In this document: one piece after another, positions 30,555 to 43,136 of the stretch
How the letters are laid out: each line of letters starts with the position of its first letter
How positions within the stretch are numbered: the first letter of the stretch is position 1
Assembly: GCA_022559845.1 (NCBI GenBank)
Contig: CM040128.1
Span: 178,552,413 to 178,616,412, forward strand
Length of the DNA: 64,000 nt
Direction of reading: 5' to 3'
Source: Amorphophallus konjac
Lineage: Eukaryota > Streptophyta > Magnoliopsida > Alismatales > Araceae
The notes under the pieces: model-generated
Told to the model about the DNA's origin: nothing
Database searches by the model: none
What the model saw: the letters and a program-made list of their open reading frames with translations, nothing else
Program-made: the position numbers and the translations under genes

Positions 30555-33258
30555 TGATGTGACACAACCCCTCGGACTTAAATTTGCAAGCAATCGATCC
30601 GAACGGCGGACCCACTCAAGCGGATTCACCCGCATCGCGCACACCCGGGTCCGTAGGTGGACTGGCGATAGTGGTGAGGGTCCGAGGATGGACCTCGCCT
30701 TTTCGGAGATTTGACTAGCTTGGGCTGAACCCCTAAGGGCCTGGGATGCCCCAATTCCGTGGGCGGCTAGCACGCCAAGGGCGTGGGATGTAGTGGCTCT
30801 CTCACAACTCGCTCCGCGGTGGCCCTCAAATTGATGATATTTTGAGATCGGGCACTCACTCACCGACCGATGGCACTAAGAAGCATTAATAAACAAGCAA
30901 AGCAATTCCAGTAGAGTAGGGCAACCCGAAGCTCACCTGATCGGTGTGAATACACCGATCCCGGCTGGAGACGAGGGCGAGCGGGGAAGCGTGGGCCACC
31001 CGCACGCTGCGTCGATGAAGCTTCAACCTGTTGAAATTAATTACATCCACTACGCCTCGCACAGGAGGGGGAACTTGGGGTTGGGAGATTATAGTTACAA
31101 TCAAATACTACCTCCGCGCAGGGAGGGGCGGTAAGCCGGCCAGGCGGGGAGAGCCAAGGAACTATGAACGTGACCGGTTCGCCCTTCCGGAGTGCTGCTT
31201 GCCGGTTCTGCCCGCTGCTAGGTACTGGATGTCGACTCTGCTGCGCTCGCTCCCGGACTCGAAATGAGACGGGATCAGCGTTTAAACGTCGGTGACTGGA
31301 CCAGGATGGACCCTGAATTTTTTTGTCGCCAGAAGTTGCCGACGCTGGCCGGGGCAGATGGTGGACTGATGCTGTTCCGCTGTGCCTCGGATGGGGTGCA
31401 GGTTGTAGCAGCAGGTTGGTGACTTCACTCCGATCGCTCCCGTGATCCAATTGAGGCGGGATCAGGACGGTTGCGAGCGTAGTTGAGTCCTGTTCGATCA
31501 GAAACCAAGATGGGCTCTAGGCAACGTCGGAGCAGGGAGGAGGAGCCCGAACAAGGAGAGGGGGTCTGATCAGTCCCTGGCAGGACAGATCTGCGCACCT
31601 AGGGGAAATAAATCGGAACGGGGAGCTCCCAACTCCGAACTAGGCCCCACTTGCAGTGCTGGATGGAGGACAGGGGGATCTTCGCCTCGGCCAAGTGGCG
31701 CGCTCAGGAGATCAGAGGTGAGGGCGTGGCGGCTTCTGAACTACAGCTCTGGTTCAGGTTCTGGTCCTGGCTGTGCAGTTGGACGAGAACGGGCACCACG
31801 ATCTGTAGTGAAGTCGGAATGAGACGATTTCACCTCGCACGTGAAGAGGACTTGTAGAAAAAACAACTCTCAGAAGAGAGTTTAGGCTGATTCGCGCTGT
31901 TGATGTCAGTGCAGCCTCTTCCAAATGGACCTCAGGTTCTGGCTCAAATCTGGCGCAGCCGTACAAGAATGGGCACCACAATCTGTAGTGAAGTCGGAAC
32001 GGGACGATTCCACCTCGCACGTGAAGAGAACTTGGAGAGGAAACAACTCTCAGAAGAAAGTTCAGGCTGAATCGTGCTTTTGACGTCGGTGAAACCTCTG
32101 CCAAACAGACCTCAGGTTCTGGCTCAAATCTGATGTAGCCGCACGAGAATGGGCACCACAGATAGTAGGGATGTCGGATGCCGGCGAGACCACCTTGGCT
32201 GAGAAGCTATCTGGATGATCTTTCCGGCGATGTATGGTATGCCTTCAGGGCATTTCGTATGACTCCGGGGCAGGCTCTGCAAGTCGGCTCCCAATCTGCT
32301 ACCTGCGAACTGGGCAGTGTTAAAAGAACGGGGGGGTTGTTGGTGGAGATGGGAAGGTAAGGGATGGAGGGGTAGCAAAGAGGGATGGAAGGTTGCTGGT
32401 TGTGAATGTGGGAGGGAGGTTTGGGGGTGTGAGAGGGGAGAGGGGGAGGTTGGCATGGGGCGGACATGGTGTGGGGAATGGGCTGGGAGGTGGTGGATGG
32501 TGGGGGCGCAAATGGCCTAGGGGAATGGGGGTGTCTCTTGGGTGTGGGTGGTGGATTAATGGAAGGATTAATGGGGGGCCTAGGGGATGGGAAGGGTTGC
32601 TTTGGGGAGGGGAAAGGGTGTCTAGGAGAAGGGATTCTCCCTTGGGAATGTGAAGGGTTGTATGGGGAAGGGGAAGGGTTGCTTGGGGAGTGGTGGGAGT
32701 AAAGGGGGTTTATGAGTCTTGGGAGGTGAAGGGTTGTATTCAATGGGGGGGGATGATGTGGCAAGTGAGAGAGGAGAGAGAGGGGGAAAAATTGGGAGAG
32801 AGAGGGGGAGGAGAGAGAGAGGGGTTCGCCCCTTTTAGTGAGAGAGAGAAGAAGAGAGAGAGAGCTAGAGAGGGAGAGAGAGAGAGATGTACAAATGCTT
32901 TTGGCAAATTTTTATCAATACTTCATTAGCTTCCAAATGAGGGATTGGGGTCCTATTTATAGGAATCCCATATTTACATATAAGTCCCTGACTCTTGGAC
33001 TACTAACACTAAACCAAGGGGAAGGGGGCGCCCCTGGGCCTAGCCCATATAATTGGGCCCAAAAACACACAGAAAGACTTAAGACTTAGGTAAATAGCTA
33101 CCTAACCTAGGTATTGGACTCAAATAAAAGGAAAAGTACATTATAAGAAAATGAAAATTACATCATATGACTCAAAATAAAGTGGTGAACAAGATGTAGC
33201 ATGGCTGGCGAGCATCGGGATCCTTGATCAAATGAAATTGCTGGTGATGTCCTCATCA
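30555..33258 (-). repeat. Element B 3' LTR (left)
   Basis: 2704 bp matching 35920-38628. It contains a minus-strand TATA box (TCCTATAAATAGGA, 32951-32964), a GA/CT-rich leader (32760-32890), and an internal direct repeat of about 150-180 bp around GAACGGGACGATT at 31960-32160 (also present in the right LTR). Confidence 0.9.
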
Positions 33259-35206
33259 TACCCCCGGGGCGCGGAAAACTAGACTCCGTCGGGTATGGGC
33301 CCACCGGGGAAGTGGTCCTCTCAAGCAGCTCAGAGTGAGCCTCAACCTCCAAACTCAACCCTGCGTCTGCAACCAGGGGACGGTCCTTCATCCTCTCGAG
33401 GCGGCTCAGGCGCACCCTCTTGCTGGCGATAGAACCCTGCTTGCCTAGTATTACCTCCGTGTGCACACGTCGTACTCTCAGGCTGACTTTTGGTGGCTCT
33501 CCGAGGGTGTCCCTCTCAAAGGAAGATAAAGGCTCAAGGCACTCACTAGGATCCACCGCGGTGCCCATATAGGGTGCCGGATCCGCCACGTGAAAAATGG
33601 GGTGAATCCCAAAACCCATTAGTAAGTCCAACCCGATAGCCGGGTTGCCAAAGTCACTCGGAACTTGGGAAGGTCCAAGTCCTCGTGCCCTCGAATTGGA
33701 GGTGACCCTAGGGTAGAGTCACTCCAATGTCAATATCACCAGATTGCCTACTTGGAATTCCAAGTGGCGCTCGCGAGCTCTTGTCCGCTCTTTGTGAACC
33801 TCACCGCTCGTCAAGAATTGCTTGCGTGTATGCTCATGCCATGCATCATAATGCGGTGAGTGGGTGTGAAAGTGGATAGCATGCAAAGGTGGACCGGGAC
33901 AACCGTACATAGACCTATCATGCATAGATGTGATGAAGACTTTTATGGACTCAGGGGGGCCGGGGAAACCATAGGTGGATCTATCGTGCATGGTTGTGAT
34001 AATTACCGGGGGACCCGGACATCCATGTATGCTCCTTTCATGCTTAAGAGCTATGACGAATGTGGGAGGACCAGCACATCCAAATGTGAGCCAGTCATGC
34101 ATTGAGCCCGCAGTGTGTGTGACATGTATGAGATGACTGGGCTTACTAGCCCTACCAAATGATGCAAAATGTAGTGGCACATGCATTCCCATCCAAATGG
34201 CTCCTTCTATGTGTATGACTTGGTGTGAGATTTTCCACTCATAGGGGTCAAAGGGGTCTAGGAAAATGGAGTGGGCTTGGTCCAATAAGGTTGGTTGGGG
34301 TAGGAAAAGGTTGGTGGTGAGTAAGGTGGGTGGGTATAGGAAGGGATCCAAGGGGTCATGGTAAGGGTCATCTAAGGAGAGGAACTCTAGGTCCTTTTGG
34401 TCCTCACAACATGGTGGTGGATCCTCCTCCTCTAGTAAAATGATTGGGCCAAAGTTTTTGGTGGGATGGTCGGCCATGAATGGAGGGCTGGATGTTCTAC
34501 CCGAGACAAGCAACTCTAGTTTGTGGATAGCATCGGGCTCGTCGGGTGTAGGGAGGAGTAAAAGAAGGTCGCTAGTGTAGCAACCCACAGTGTAAATGGA
34601 GGAGATGGATCCGACACATAGATGTAGGAGGTCAAGGCTCCTAGGTCGGTCGGCTACTGTAGTCAACATCCCAGTTAGCTCCATTTGCCAAACTATACTC
34701 TTAAGAAGATCCCCTAATGTTTCCACTTGATAGGATGATTGGAATGTGGTGTGATAGGTGGATAAGGGTACTATGGGGAGGTGTTGTTCCATGGGAGGGC
34801 AAACATGGGCCATGATATCTCTAATTGGTTTCTCCTTTAGCCAACGTAAAAGGGGTTCTCCTAAGATGAGCTCGGCCCCAACTAGGGAGGGTGGTGTAGG
34901 GTGAAGACCACTGTGCGAGGTTTCTTCTTCAACTTGGACATGTGTTCCCCCCACAGTTGGGATGGTGACCATGGTGTTCTCCTCCTCTAGGTGGTTGGGT
35001 GTGTGAGCCATGATGCTTTTTACACATGGGATGGGAACTTCCCGGCCTAACTCATGACATTGTGACTCGTATTCTTCTTCCCAATCGGGGGAGGCCTCAT
35101 GTACCTCAATCACATTCTCATCCCTTTGGGGTGTGGAGGTTTTACTCTCCAAGGGAAATGGAAGGTCTTTTGGGGATGGGGTGATGAAGGTTGGGACATG
35201 GTGCAC
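33259..35206 (-). pseudogene. Element B GCPGPP-repeat ORF with integrase C-terminal remnant
   Basis: A minus-strand frame open for 495 codons to a TGA at 33719-33721, then open again in frame to the LTR border. It shares with element A the blocks VGSISSIYTVGCYTSD and LDPFDPYEWK, the four GCPGPP repeats (about 33880-34110) and HLEFQVGNL. After the stop it reads GFGIHPIFHVADP, the conserved end of gypsy integrases, and the frame runs into the polypurine tract. A has TGG (Trp) at the position of the B stop. No RT or integrase core is present. The function of the repeat block is unknown. Confidence 0.72.
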
Positions 35207-35264
35207 CCGGGGTGGTGAGGGAGTTCGAACTTGGGTTGAGTTTGGGAGTGGAAGTAGTGGAGGC

Positions 35265-35858
35265 CTAAGTGGGGGTAGGATTGGGGTTGGTAGTGGAAGA
35301 TGGGTGGGTTGAGGAGGATTGGGTTGATTGGTTTTGGGGTGTGTCCCTTTTAGGGGATGATGGAGGGGTGGTGATGGGGACCATGGAAGCTTGTGGGGTG
35401 TGGGTTTGATGAAGAATTTTGGGTTGGGTGGTGGCCAATTTGGTTTGAATGGTGGTGGTGATCGGGATTGGAATCATTTGGGGTGGTGGAGTTTGGGCCC
35501 TAAGGGAGGTCTTGGGTTGACTGGAAGGGAAAGGGGGAGTGGGAGTGCTCCTCGGGTTATGGTTCTCAAGGTAGGAGTGGGAAGGTCGGGAAGTGAAGAT
35601 CTTCATAATCTCAATCTTCATCTCTTCCCATGAGTCTTTGGGTCCTTTGGCTTCCTATCCAAATTCATCCCGAGGTGACCAAGCTCTAGGGCCGTGGTTC
35701 CTTTTTACTTCGAACCGGTCAAGTCGGGTGGTGAGGGTATCTTGACAGTTATGAATCTTGTTGATGACAGTGTCAAATTGGTCAATGGGTACTTGGGACA
35801 TCTCCCTAGGGTGGTCATGCAATGGAGTGATGGAAATCATGATGCAAGGGAGACTCAA
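35265..35858 (-). pseudogene. Element B gag remnant
   Basis: Minus-strand frame with a stop at 35655-35657. It keeps an N-terminal gag-like helix (FDTVINKIHNCQDTLTTRLD) and the downstream WEEMK, but the core corresponding to LPTFDG...YLDWE in element A is missing, about 60-90 residues. A Pro/Thr-rich linker follows as in A. A frameshift lies between this segment and the 35206 ORF. It cannot give a functional capsid. Confidence 0.6.
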
Positions 35859-35901
35859 ATGTCAATGCCCTAGGACTAGACTCGTAGAGACAAGTCTAAA
35901 A

Positions 35902-35916
35902 CTTGCTCTGATACCA
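35902..35916 (-). other. Primer-binding site of element B (tRNA-iMet type)
   Basis: Minus strand TGGTATCAGAGCAAG, three bases inside the right LTR, same type as in element A. Confidence 0.87.
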
Positions 35917-35919
35917 AGT

Positions 35920-38628
35920 TGATGTGAAACAACCCCTCGGACTTAAATTTGCAAGCAATCGATCCGAACGGTGGACCCACTCAAGCGGATTCACCCGCAT
36001 CGCGCACACCCGGGTCCGTAGGTGGACTGGCGATAGTGGTGAGGGTCCGAGGATGGACCTCGCCTTTCCGGGGATTTGACTAGCTTGGGCTGAACCCCTA
36101 AGGGCCTGGGATGCCCCAATTCCATGGGCGGCCAGCCTGCCAAGGGCATGGGATGTAGTGGCTCTCTCACAACTCGCTCCGCGGTGGCACTCAAATTGAT
36201 GATATTTTGAGATCGGGCACTCACTCACCGACCGACGGCACTAAGAAGCATTACTAAACAAGCAAAGCAATTCCAGTAGAGTAGGGCAACCCGAAGCTCA
36301 CCTGATCGGTGTGAATACACCGATCCCGGCTGGAGACGAGGGCGAGCGGGGAAGCGTGGGCCACCCGCACGCTACGTCGATGAAGCTTCAACCTGTTGAA
36401 ATTAATTACATCCACTACGCCTCGCACAGGAGGGGGAACTTGGGGTGGGGATATTATAGTTACAATCAAATACTACCTCCGCGCAGGGAGGGGCGGTAAG
36501 TCGGCCAGGCGGGGAGAGCCAAGGAACTATGAACGGGACCGGTTCGCCCTTCCGGAGTGCTGCTTGCCGGTTCTACCCGCTGCTAGGTACTGGATGTCGA
36601 CTCCGCTGCGCTCGCTCCCGGACTCAAAATGAGACGGGATCAGCGTTTAAACGTCGGTGACTGGACCAGGATGGACCCTGAATTTTTTTGTCACCAGAAG
36701 TTGCCGACGCTGGCCGGGGCTGATGGTGGACTGGTGCTGTTCCGCTGTGCCTCGGATGGGGTGCAGGTTGTAGCAGCAGGTTGGTGACTTCACTCCGATC
36801 GCTCCCGTGATCCAATTGAGGCGGGATCAGGACGGTTGCGAGCGTGGTCGAGTCCTTTTCGATCAGAAACTGAGATGGGCTCTAGGTGACGTCGGAGCAG
36901 GGAGGAGGAGCCCGAACAAGGAGAGGGGGTCTGATCAGTCCCTGGCAGGACAGATCTGTGCACCTGGGGGAAATAAATCGGAACGGGGATCTCCCAACTC
37001 CGAACGAGGCTCCGCTTGCAGTGATGGATGGAGGACAGGGGGATCTTTGCCTCAGCCAAGTGGCGCGCTCAGGAGATCAGAGGTGAGGGCGTGGCGGCTT
37101 CTGAACTGCAGCTCTGGTTCAGGTTCTGGTCCTGGCTGCGCAGTTGGATGAGAATGGGCACCACAATCTGTAGTGAAGTCGGAATGAGACAATTCCACCT
37201 CGCACATGAAGAGGACTTGGAGAAGAAACAACTCTCAGAAGAGAGTTCAGGCTGATTCGCCCTGTTGACGTTGGTGCATCCTCTGCCAAACGGACCTCAA
37301 ATTCTGGCTCAAATATGGTGCAGCCGCACAAGAATGGGCACCACGATCTGTAGTGAAGTCGGAACAGGACGATTCCATCTCACACGTGAAGAAGACTTGG
37401 AGAGGAAACAACTCTCAGAAGAGAGTTCAGGCTGAATCGCGCTTTTGACGTCGGTGCAACCTCTGCCAAACAGACCTCAGGTTCTGGCTCAAATCTGGCG
37501 CAGCCGCACGAGAATGGGCACCACGGACAGTAGGGATGTCGTATGCCAGCGAGACTACCTTGGCTGAGAAGCTATCTGGATGATCTTTCCGGCGATGTAT
37601 GATACGCCTTCAGGGCATTCCGTATGACTTTGTGGCAGGTTCTGCAAGTCGTCTCCCAATCTGCTACCTGCGAACTGGGCAGTGTTAAAAGAACGGGGGG
37701 GTTGTTGGTGGAGATGGGAAGGTAAGGGATGGAGGGGTAGCAAAGGGGGATGGAAGGTTGCTGGTTGTGAATGTGGGAGGGAGGTTTGGGGGTGTGAGAG
37801 GGGAGAGGGGGAGGTTGGCAGGGGGCGGACCTGGTGTGGGGAATGGGCTGGGAGGTGGTGGATGGTGGGGGCGCAAATGGCCTAGGGGAATGGGGGTGTC
37901 TCTTGGGTGTGGGTGGTGGATTAATGGAAGGATTAATGGGGGGCCTAGGGGATGGGAAGGGTTACTTTGGGGAGGGGAAAGGGTGTCTAGGAGAAGGGAT
38001 TCTCCCTTGGGAATGTGAAGGGTTGTATGGGGAAGGGGAAGGGTTGCTTGGGGAGTGGTGGGAGTAAAGGGGGTTTATGAGTCTTGGGAGGTGAAGGGTT
38101 GTATTCAATGGGGGGGGGATGATGTGGCAAGTGAGAGAGGAGAGAGAGGGGGCAAAATTGGGAGAGAGAGGGGGAGGAGAGAGAGAGAGGGGTTCGCCCC
38201 TTTTAGTGAGAGAGAGAAGAAGAGAGAGAGAGAGCTAGAGAGGGAGAGAGAGAGAGATGTACAAATGCTTTTGGCAAATTTTTATCAATACTTCATTAGC
38301 TTCCAAATGAGGGATTGGGGTCCTATTTATAGGAATCCTACATTTACATATAAGTCCCTGACTCTTGGACTACTAACACTAAACCAAGGGGAAGGGGGCG
38401 CCCCTGGGCCTAGCCCATATAATTGGGCCCAATAACACACATAAAGACTTAAGACTTAGGTAAATAGCTACCTAACCTAGGTATTGGACTGAAATAAAAA
38501 GAAAAGTACATGATAAGAAAATGAAAATTACATCATATGACTCGAAATAAAGTGGTGAACAAGATGTAGTATTGGTGGCGAGCATCGGGATCCTTGATCA
38601 AATGAAATTGCTGGTGATGTCCTCATCA
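35920..38628 (-). repeat. Element B 5' LTR (right)
   Basis: 2709 bp, TGATG...CATCA, with TATA box TCCTATAAATAGGA at 38321-38334 on the minus strand. Confidence 0.9.
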
Positions 38629-38633
38629 CTACA
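38629..38633. repeat. Target-site duplication ctaca of B, right copy
   Basis: Equals 30550-30554. Confidence 0.92.
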
Positions 38634-39121
38634 TGCTGTCCCATGAAGTAAGTTTAATATCCAGAGCTGACCCTATCAAGCACATTCTCTCGCAGCCAGT
38701 ACCGAAGGGTCGCTTTGGAAAATGGGCCTACTGCTCATGGAGTTTGACATCACCTACGTGTCGTAGAAGGCCGTTAAGGGTCAAGCGGTCACGGATTTCT
38801 TCGCAGCAGACCCTGTGCCCGAAGACTCCCTGTTGGCCACCGAGCTACCCGAAGATGAAACACTGGAGGTGGACCAAGTCCAACAAGCCATATGGCAGTT
38901 GTATTTCGACGGGGCCTCGAGAATAGAAGTGACCCCGTCCGGATGCACCAAGCTACGGGCCGGAGCCGGCATCGTCCTCAAATCACCGGACGGGGAAGTG
39001 CTGCACACTTCCAGCTGCATTAGCAAGCCCTGCACAAATAATGAACCAGAGTATGAAGCTCTGATCATCAGCCTCCAGGTGGCCCTCCAAATGGAGATCA
39101 AAATGCTCCAAGTATTCGGCG
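38634..39121 (+). pseudogene. Element 2 first RNase H, C-terminal part, and second RNase H, N-terminal part
   Basis: Resumes with LSHEVSLISRADPIKHIL, then shifts frame near 38735 into KAVKGQAVTDFFA (preceded by a TAG at about 38764). The second, archaeal-like RNase H follows with WQLYFDGASR, an AGAGIVLKSPDGE strand and EPEYEALI. It is cut at LQVFG by solo LTR C. Confidence 0.86.
39117..39121. repeat. Target-site duplication cggcg of C, left copy
   Basis: cggcg before the LTR start recurs at 41473-41477. Confidence 0.9.
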
Positions 39122-41472
39122 TGATGTGGCACAGCCCAAAGACCACTAAATATGATGAGATGACCCTAGGACTTAGACCCGCAAGCATACAAGCGCTCAA
39201 TGATTCTCACGATGACGATTTTTGCTCACCCGATTCACACGTTCACCCGGTGGGTCCGGGAGATAATGATGAAGGTCCGGGGCGGGACCCAATTGTTCTA
39301 ATGGACTTACAATGCTAGGGCTGACCCCAAATGAGTCTAGGATACCCAACTTTGTGGGCGGCTGGCCCGCAGGGCGGGGGCTTGGTGGCACTCACTCACG
39401 GTCCGCGGTGGACACTAACAAACTAGCATGCAAGTTCGAGCCCTCTTCTCACCGCCGACGAGCAATCAAAGCAATACTAAACTAGTAGGAATAAGGCTAC
39501 TAAGGATAGTATCAGAAGCTCAGCTGATCAGTGTGAAGACACCGATCCCGATCGGAGACGAGGGCGCGCCGGGAGGCGAGGGTATGCACCCGATCGCCGC
39601 GGCGATGTAGCTTGACCTGAAATTGCAAACGGTACAGCACTACTCCTCACGCAGGAGGGGTGATCTTGGGGTGGGGGTTATGCTTAATACATTCAAAACT
39701 ACCTCCACGCAGGGAGGGGCCTTCAGCCGGCCAAGCGGGGTGGGGAGAGATGCAAAGGAAACCGAGTTTCCGAGCTTCGCCGATTCTGTCAAGCTTCTGT
39801 AATTCTGGACAGGGAGTCGATGTTGATGCAGCCAATAAATCCACCGAGCTCAGAATCTGATGAGACTTGCGCCAAAAGATTGCTAACCGGAGAGGGGTGC
39901 GGCTTGAATTTTTGGATGACGTTCTGATCTGGGGGCTGACTGCTCCGGCGACTGGAAGATGGATGCAGCTCTGGTCTCTGGCCGAGCTCAGTCTGAAACA
40001 ACAGGTTGCAGAAGCGGCCACGGTCTCTCCTGAGCTCCAAATCTGGCACCGCTGGACTCGTTGGAATCGTATACGAGTCTACTTTTCAGTAAAACAAACG
40101 GGGAGGTCTTCTGATGTTGGAGATGAGCTGGATGTCCAGAGAAGTGGACGGTGGTCGGGACAGACTGTGAGGAGGCAGACCGGCATGGTTATGGTAGAAA
40201 ATTGGTATCTCTGGTTTTCGGATGCCGAACGGGATTCTGCCTTCTGTTCCTGGACGCTGATAGGGGGAGGAAGAACTTTGTAGAAGACCCTGAAGGCTGG
40301 TTCCTTCAAGGTTCGTGGTGGGAGAGTCTTCTCTGCCGCTCTGGCTTCTGGTCTGAGAAGTTCTGCACAGTCGGAGAAGAATGGTGGTTGCGGACAGCAC
40401 CGAGCTCGGATGCCGACGAAACTGCCTCGCCTTGAAAGCTGACTTGCAGACGAATCTAGAAATGTAGGCCTCACCTCCTGAGTCATTGAGGGATGACCGT
40501 GGCCTCCTCTGCAAGTGCTGTAATCCTGCTTCCTGAAACAGGGCGGGAATGAAGGGAAGATGAAGTGGTGGGGAAGGGAATGGCCAAGAGAGAAAGTGGT
40601 GGAGGTGGTTCTACTGGCTATGGGAGGAAGATGAGTGGTGTTTGAGGGGTATTGGAGGCTATGGAGATGGAGGTGGGAGGGGGGCGAAGTGGGGCTGAAG
40701 AGAATATGGTCTGCTAGTGAAGGTGGTGGAGGATGAAGGTGCACAAGAGAGAGGGGTGAGAGGGAGATGGTGGGGGCGAACTTGGTTCAAGGGAGGGGGT
40801 TGAGGGGCGGTCAAGGCAAGGGAGGGAAGGTTCAAATTTGAAATGGGTCTAGGGAGGGGTGGGATTTGTGTGGGGAAGTGGTGGATTGTGTTGGGAGGTG
40901 GAGGATTTGCTTTGGGACAAAGAGAGGGGAGTAAATGAGGGGCTTGGGGAAGTGGAGGGTCTTAATGGAGGTGGGTGAGGTAGTGGAGGTGGTTGGGGTT
41001 GGAGTAAGTGAGGGGGGGGGAGGAGGAGAGAGGGTGGGGGCGAACTCCCCTTGGGAGAGAGAGAGAGTGAGAGAGAGAGAGTAAGAGAGAGAGATTTAAG
41101 AGGTAAAAGGAAGTGGTTTTTTTCAATATCCAAAAAGTGAGTACAAGTGGAGAGATGGGGCCATATATATAGGCAACCACTCTTTACATGACCAAAATGT
41201 CCCTGATAATAGGACAAAAGACCGAGCATAACTTAGACTCAATCCTATGGGCCCATAACTAAGGAAATAAGGCCCAATTAAGCAAAATAAGGGAAATGGA
41301 CTAGAACCACATGACTCAATAAAGGAAAATACATAAGATAGGACTCAATAAAAGGAAAATACATAAAATGAACCTGGGAAAATGAAGATAACAAGTGGAG
41401 ACCATGATCAATCCATATCAAGAGTGTGTAGACGACCAAAGTTAGAGGGAGTGTCGTGAGATGCCCTCATCA
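39122..41472 (-). mobile_element. Solo LTR C of the TGATG...CATCA superfamily
   Basis: A single 2351-bp LTR with TGATG...CATCA ends and a perfect 5-bp duplication cggcg on both sides, without internal region. It shares layout and short blocks with the LTRs of A and B. The minus-strand TATA box lies at 41161-41172 (CCTATATATATGG read on the minus strand) with a GA/CT-rich leader at 41050-41100. It arose by LTR-LTR recombination after insertion into the second RNase H of element 2. Confidence 0.9.
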
Positions 41473-41477
41473 CGGCG
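41473..41477. repeat. Target-site duplication cggcg of C, right copy
   Basis: Equals 39117-39121. Confidence 0.9.
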
Positions 41478-43065
41478 ACTCGCTGCTGGTCGTCAAGCTG
41501 GTCCAGGGACAGTTCGACTTCCAAAAACTTGAGCTGCTCCCTTATGACACCAAGGCAAAGGGGCTCATGGAGCGGTTCTACCTCCTCGAGATAGGCCATG
41601 TCGCCAGAGGGGAGAATGCACAGGCCGACGCCTTGGCAAAATTGGCAAGCTCACTAGCAGTGCCGCCAGATGGATCTCTCAATATCCAAGTAATAAATCA
41701 GCGCCAAATGCCCAGCATGATAGAAGAAGAACCAGAAGAAGAAGAGCTGGAAGTCACAGCAGTAGAAACCATCGGCCTACCTGACTGGAGAGATCCCCTG
41801 GTGTAGTGGTTCAAATACTAGCAACTACCCGAACGAAGAGAAGAGAAGATCAAGCTAATCAGAACCAAGGAGTCCTATGAGCTCCGAAACGGAATATTAT
41901 TCTGGATTGTGGCCGACGCAAAACAGAAGCTACTCCTTCGATGCCTCTCCATTGAAGAAGCCTGGGGGGTAATGAAAGAAGTCCATGCGGGGACGGCCGA
42001 CGCACACCAGGCGGGACCAAAAATGAAGATTGAAATAAAGAAGCTTGGCAACTACTGGCCGGCAATGTTCGACGACTGCTGCAAATACGCTAAGTCGTGT
42101 CAGAAGTGTCAGGAACATGCCACCATACCCAGAAGGCCGCCCGTGCAGCTACATCCAACAGTGCCCAGTTGGCCGTTTGCCCAGTGGGGAACAGACGTCG
42201 TGGGTCCCTTACCTACGTCATCCACCGGTTGCAAGTACATTTTGGCGGCAACCGATTATTTCTCCCGTTGGGCAGAGGCTGTCGCCTTGAGGGAGGTCAC
42301 CGGAGAGATCGTGGCCAGGTTTGTCTGCCGCAACATCATATTCCTGTTTGGCGTGCCCGACCGGATTGTGTCAGACAACGGCAGCCACTTCCGCAACCAT
42401 AGGGTCTACCGGCTGGCATAAAGATACAAAATTTTTTGGAGGACATCGACTCCTTACAATCCACAGGCTAATGGGCTGGCTGAAGATTTCAACAAAACAT
42501 TCTGCACCCTCCTGGCCAAGATTGTTAGCACTAACAAAAGGGACTTGGAGGAGAAGATGTATGAGGCGCTATGGGCGTACCGAACCGTATACAGGACCCC
42601 GACAGGCTACTTGCCTTTCTCTCTAGTATACGGCTCGGAGGCAATTGTCCCCATTGAATTGGGGATACCTTCCCTTAGAGTCGCCATTCAGCACGGCCTC
42701 GTCCATGAAGGGCAGACCAACGTCGAGCGAAGGCTCGAAGAGCTCTCCAGCCTGGAAGGAAAGCGGCTTCAGGCCAACAGAACATTCAGGTCTACCAGGC
42801 CCGAATAGCACGTGCCTTTGACAAGCTCGTCAAGGAACGCGAATTCAAGAATGGCGACCTTGTCATGGTCAAGAGAAGAGACGTCATGGCCGCCAACCCT
42901 AAGGGCAAACTGAACGAGAACTGGCTCGGACCCTACGTAGTCCAAAAAGTCTACGAAGGCAGAGCCTATGTAATTGTCAACCACCCCGGGGAAGTTCAAT
43001 TCCCGCCTCCTAATGGAAGGCACTTGAGACTGTACCACGCTCCGGTGCCCCTATTCAATCAATAA
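41478..43065 (+). pseudogene. Element 2 second RNase H, C-terminal part, and integrase
   Basis: Resumes with DSLLVVKLVQGQF and ENAQADALAKLAS (end of the second RNase H). Stops at 41804 and 41819 follow. The integrase HHCC finger is complete (HAGTADAH, then CCKYAKSCQKCQ). DDE residues appear in WGTDVVGPLP, VSDNGSHFRN and NPQANGLAEDFNKT, with a TAA at 42418-42420 between the second Asp and the Glu. A frameshift near 42760 precedes the C-terminal LNENWLGPYVVQKVYEGRAY segment. No chromodomain is seen. The TAA at 43063-43065 ends pol. Confidence 0.88.
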
Positions 43066-43136
43066 TATTATTCTCCGCCCTATTTTGGGCGGATTCGCGT
43101 GATTGATGTCCGAACGACTTGATTGCTATACATGAT

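Larger units (their letters stand above)
30555..38628 (-). mobile_element. Nested element B: non-autonomous gypsy-type LTR element
   Basis: 8074 bp, minus strand, 2.7-kb LTRs (about 2-3% different by eye), termini TGATG...CATCA, tRNA-iMet PBS, perfect duplication ctaca. It is related to A by layout, termini, PBS and the internal GCPGPP-repeat ORF, but its LTR sequence is clearly different, so it is a separate family. The gag core is deleted. Inserted in the first RNase H of element 2. Confidence 0.9.
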
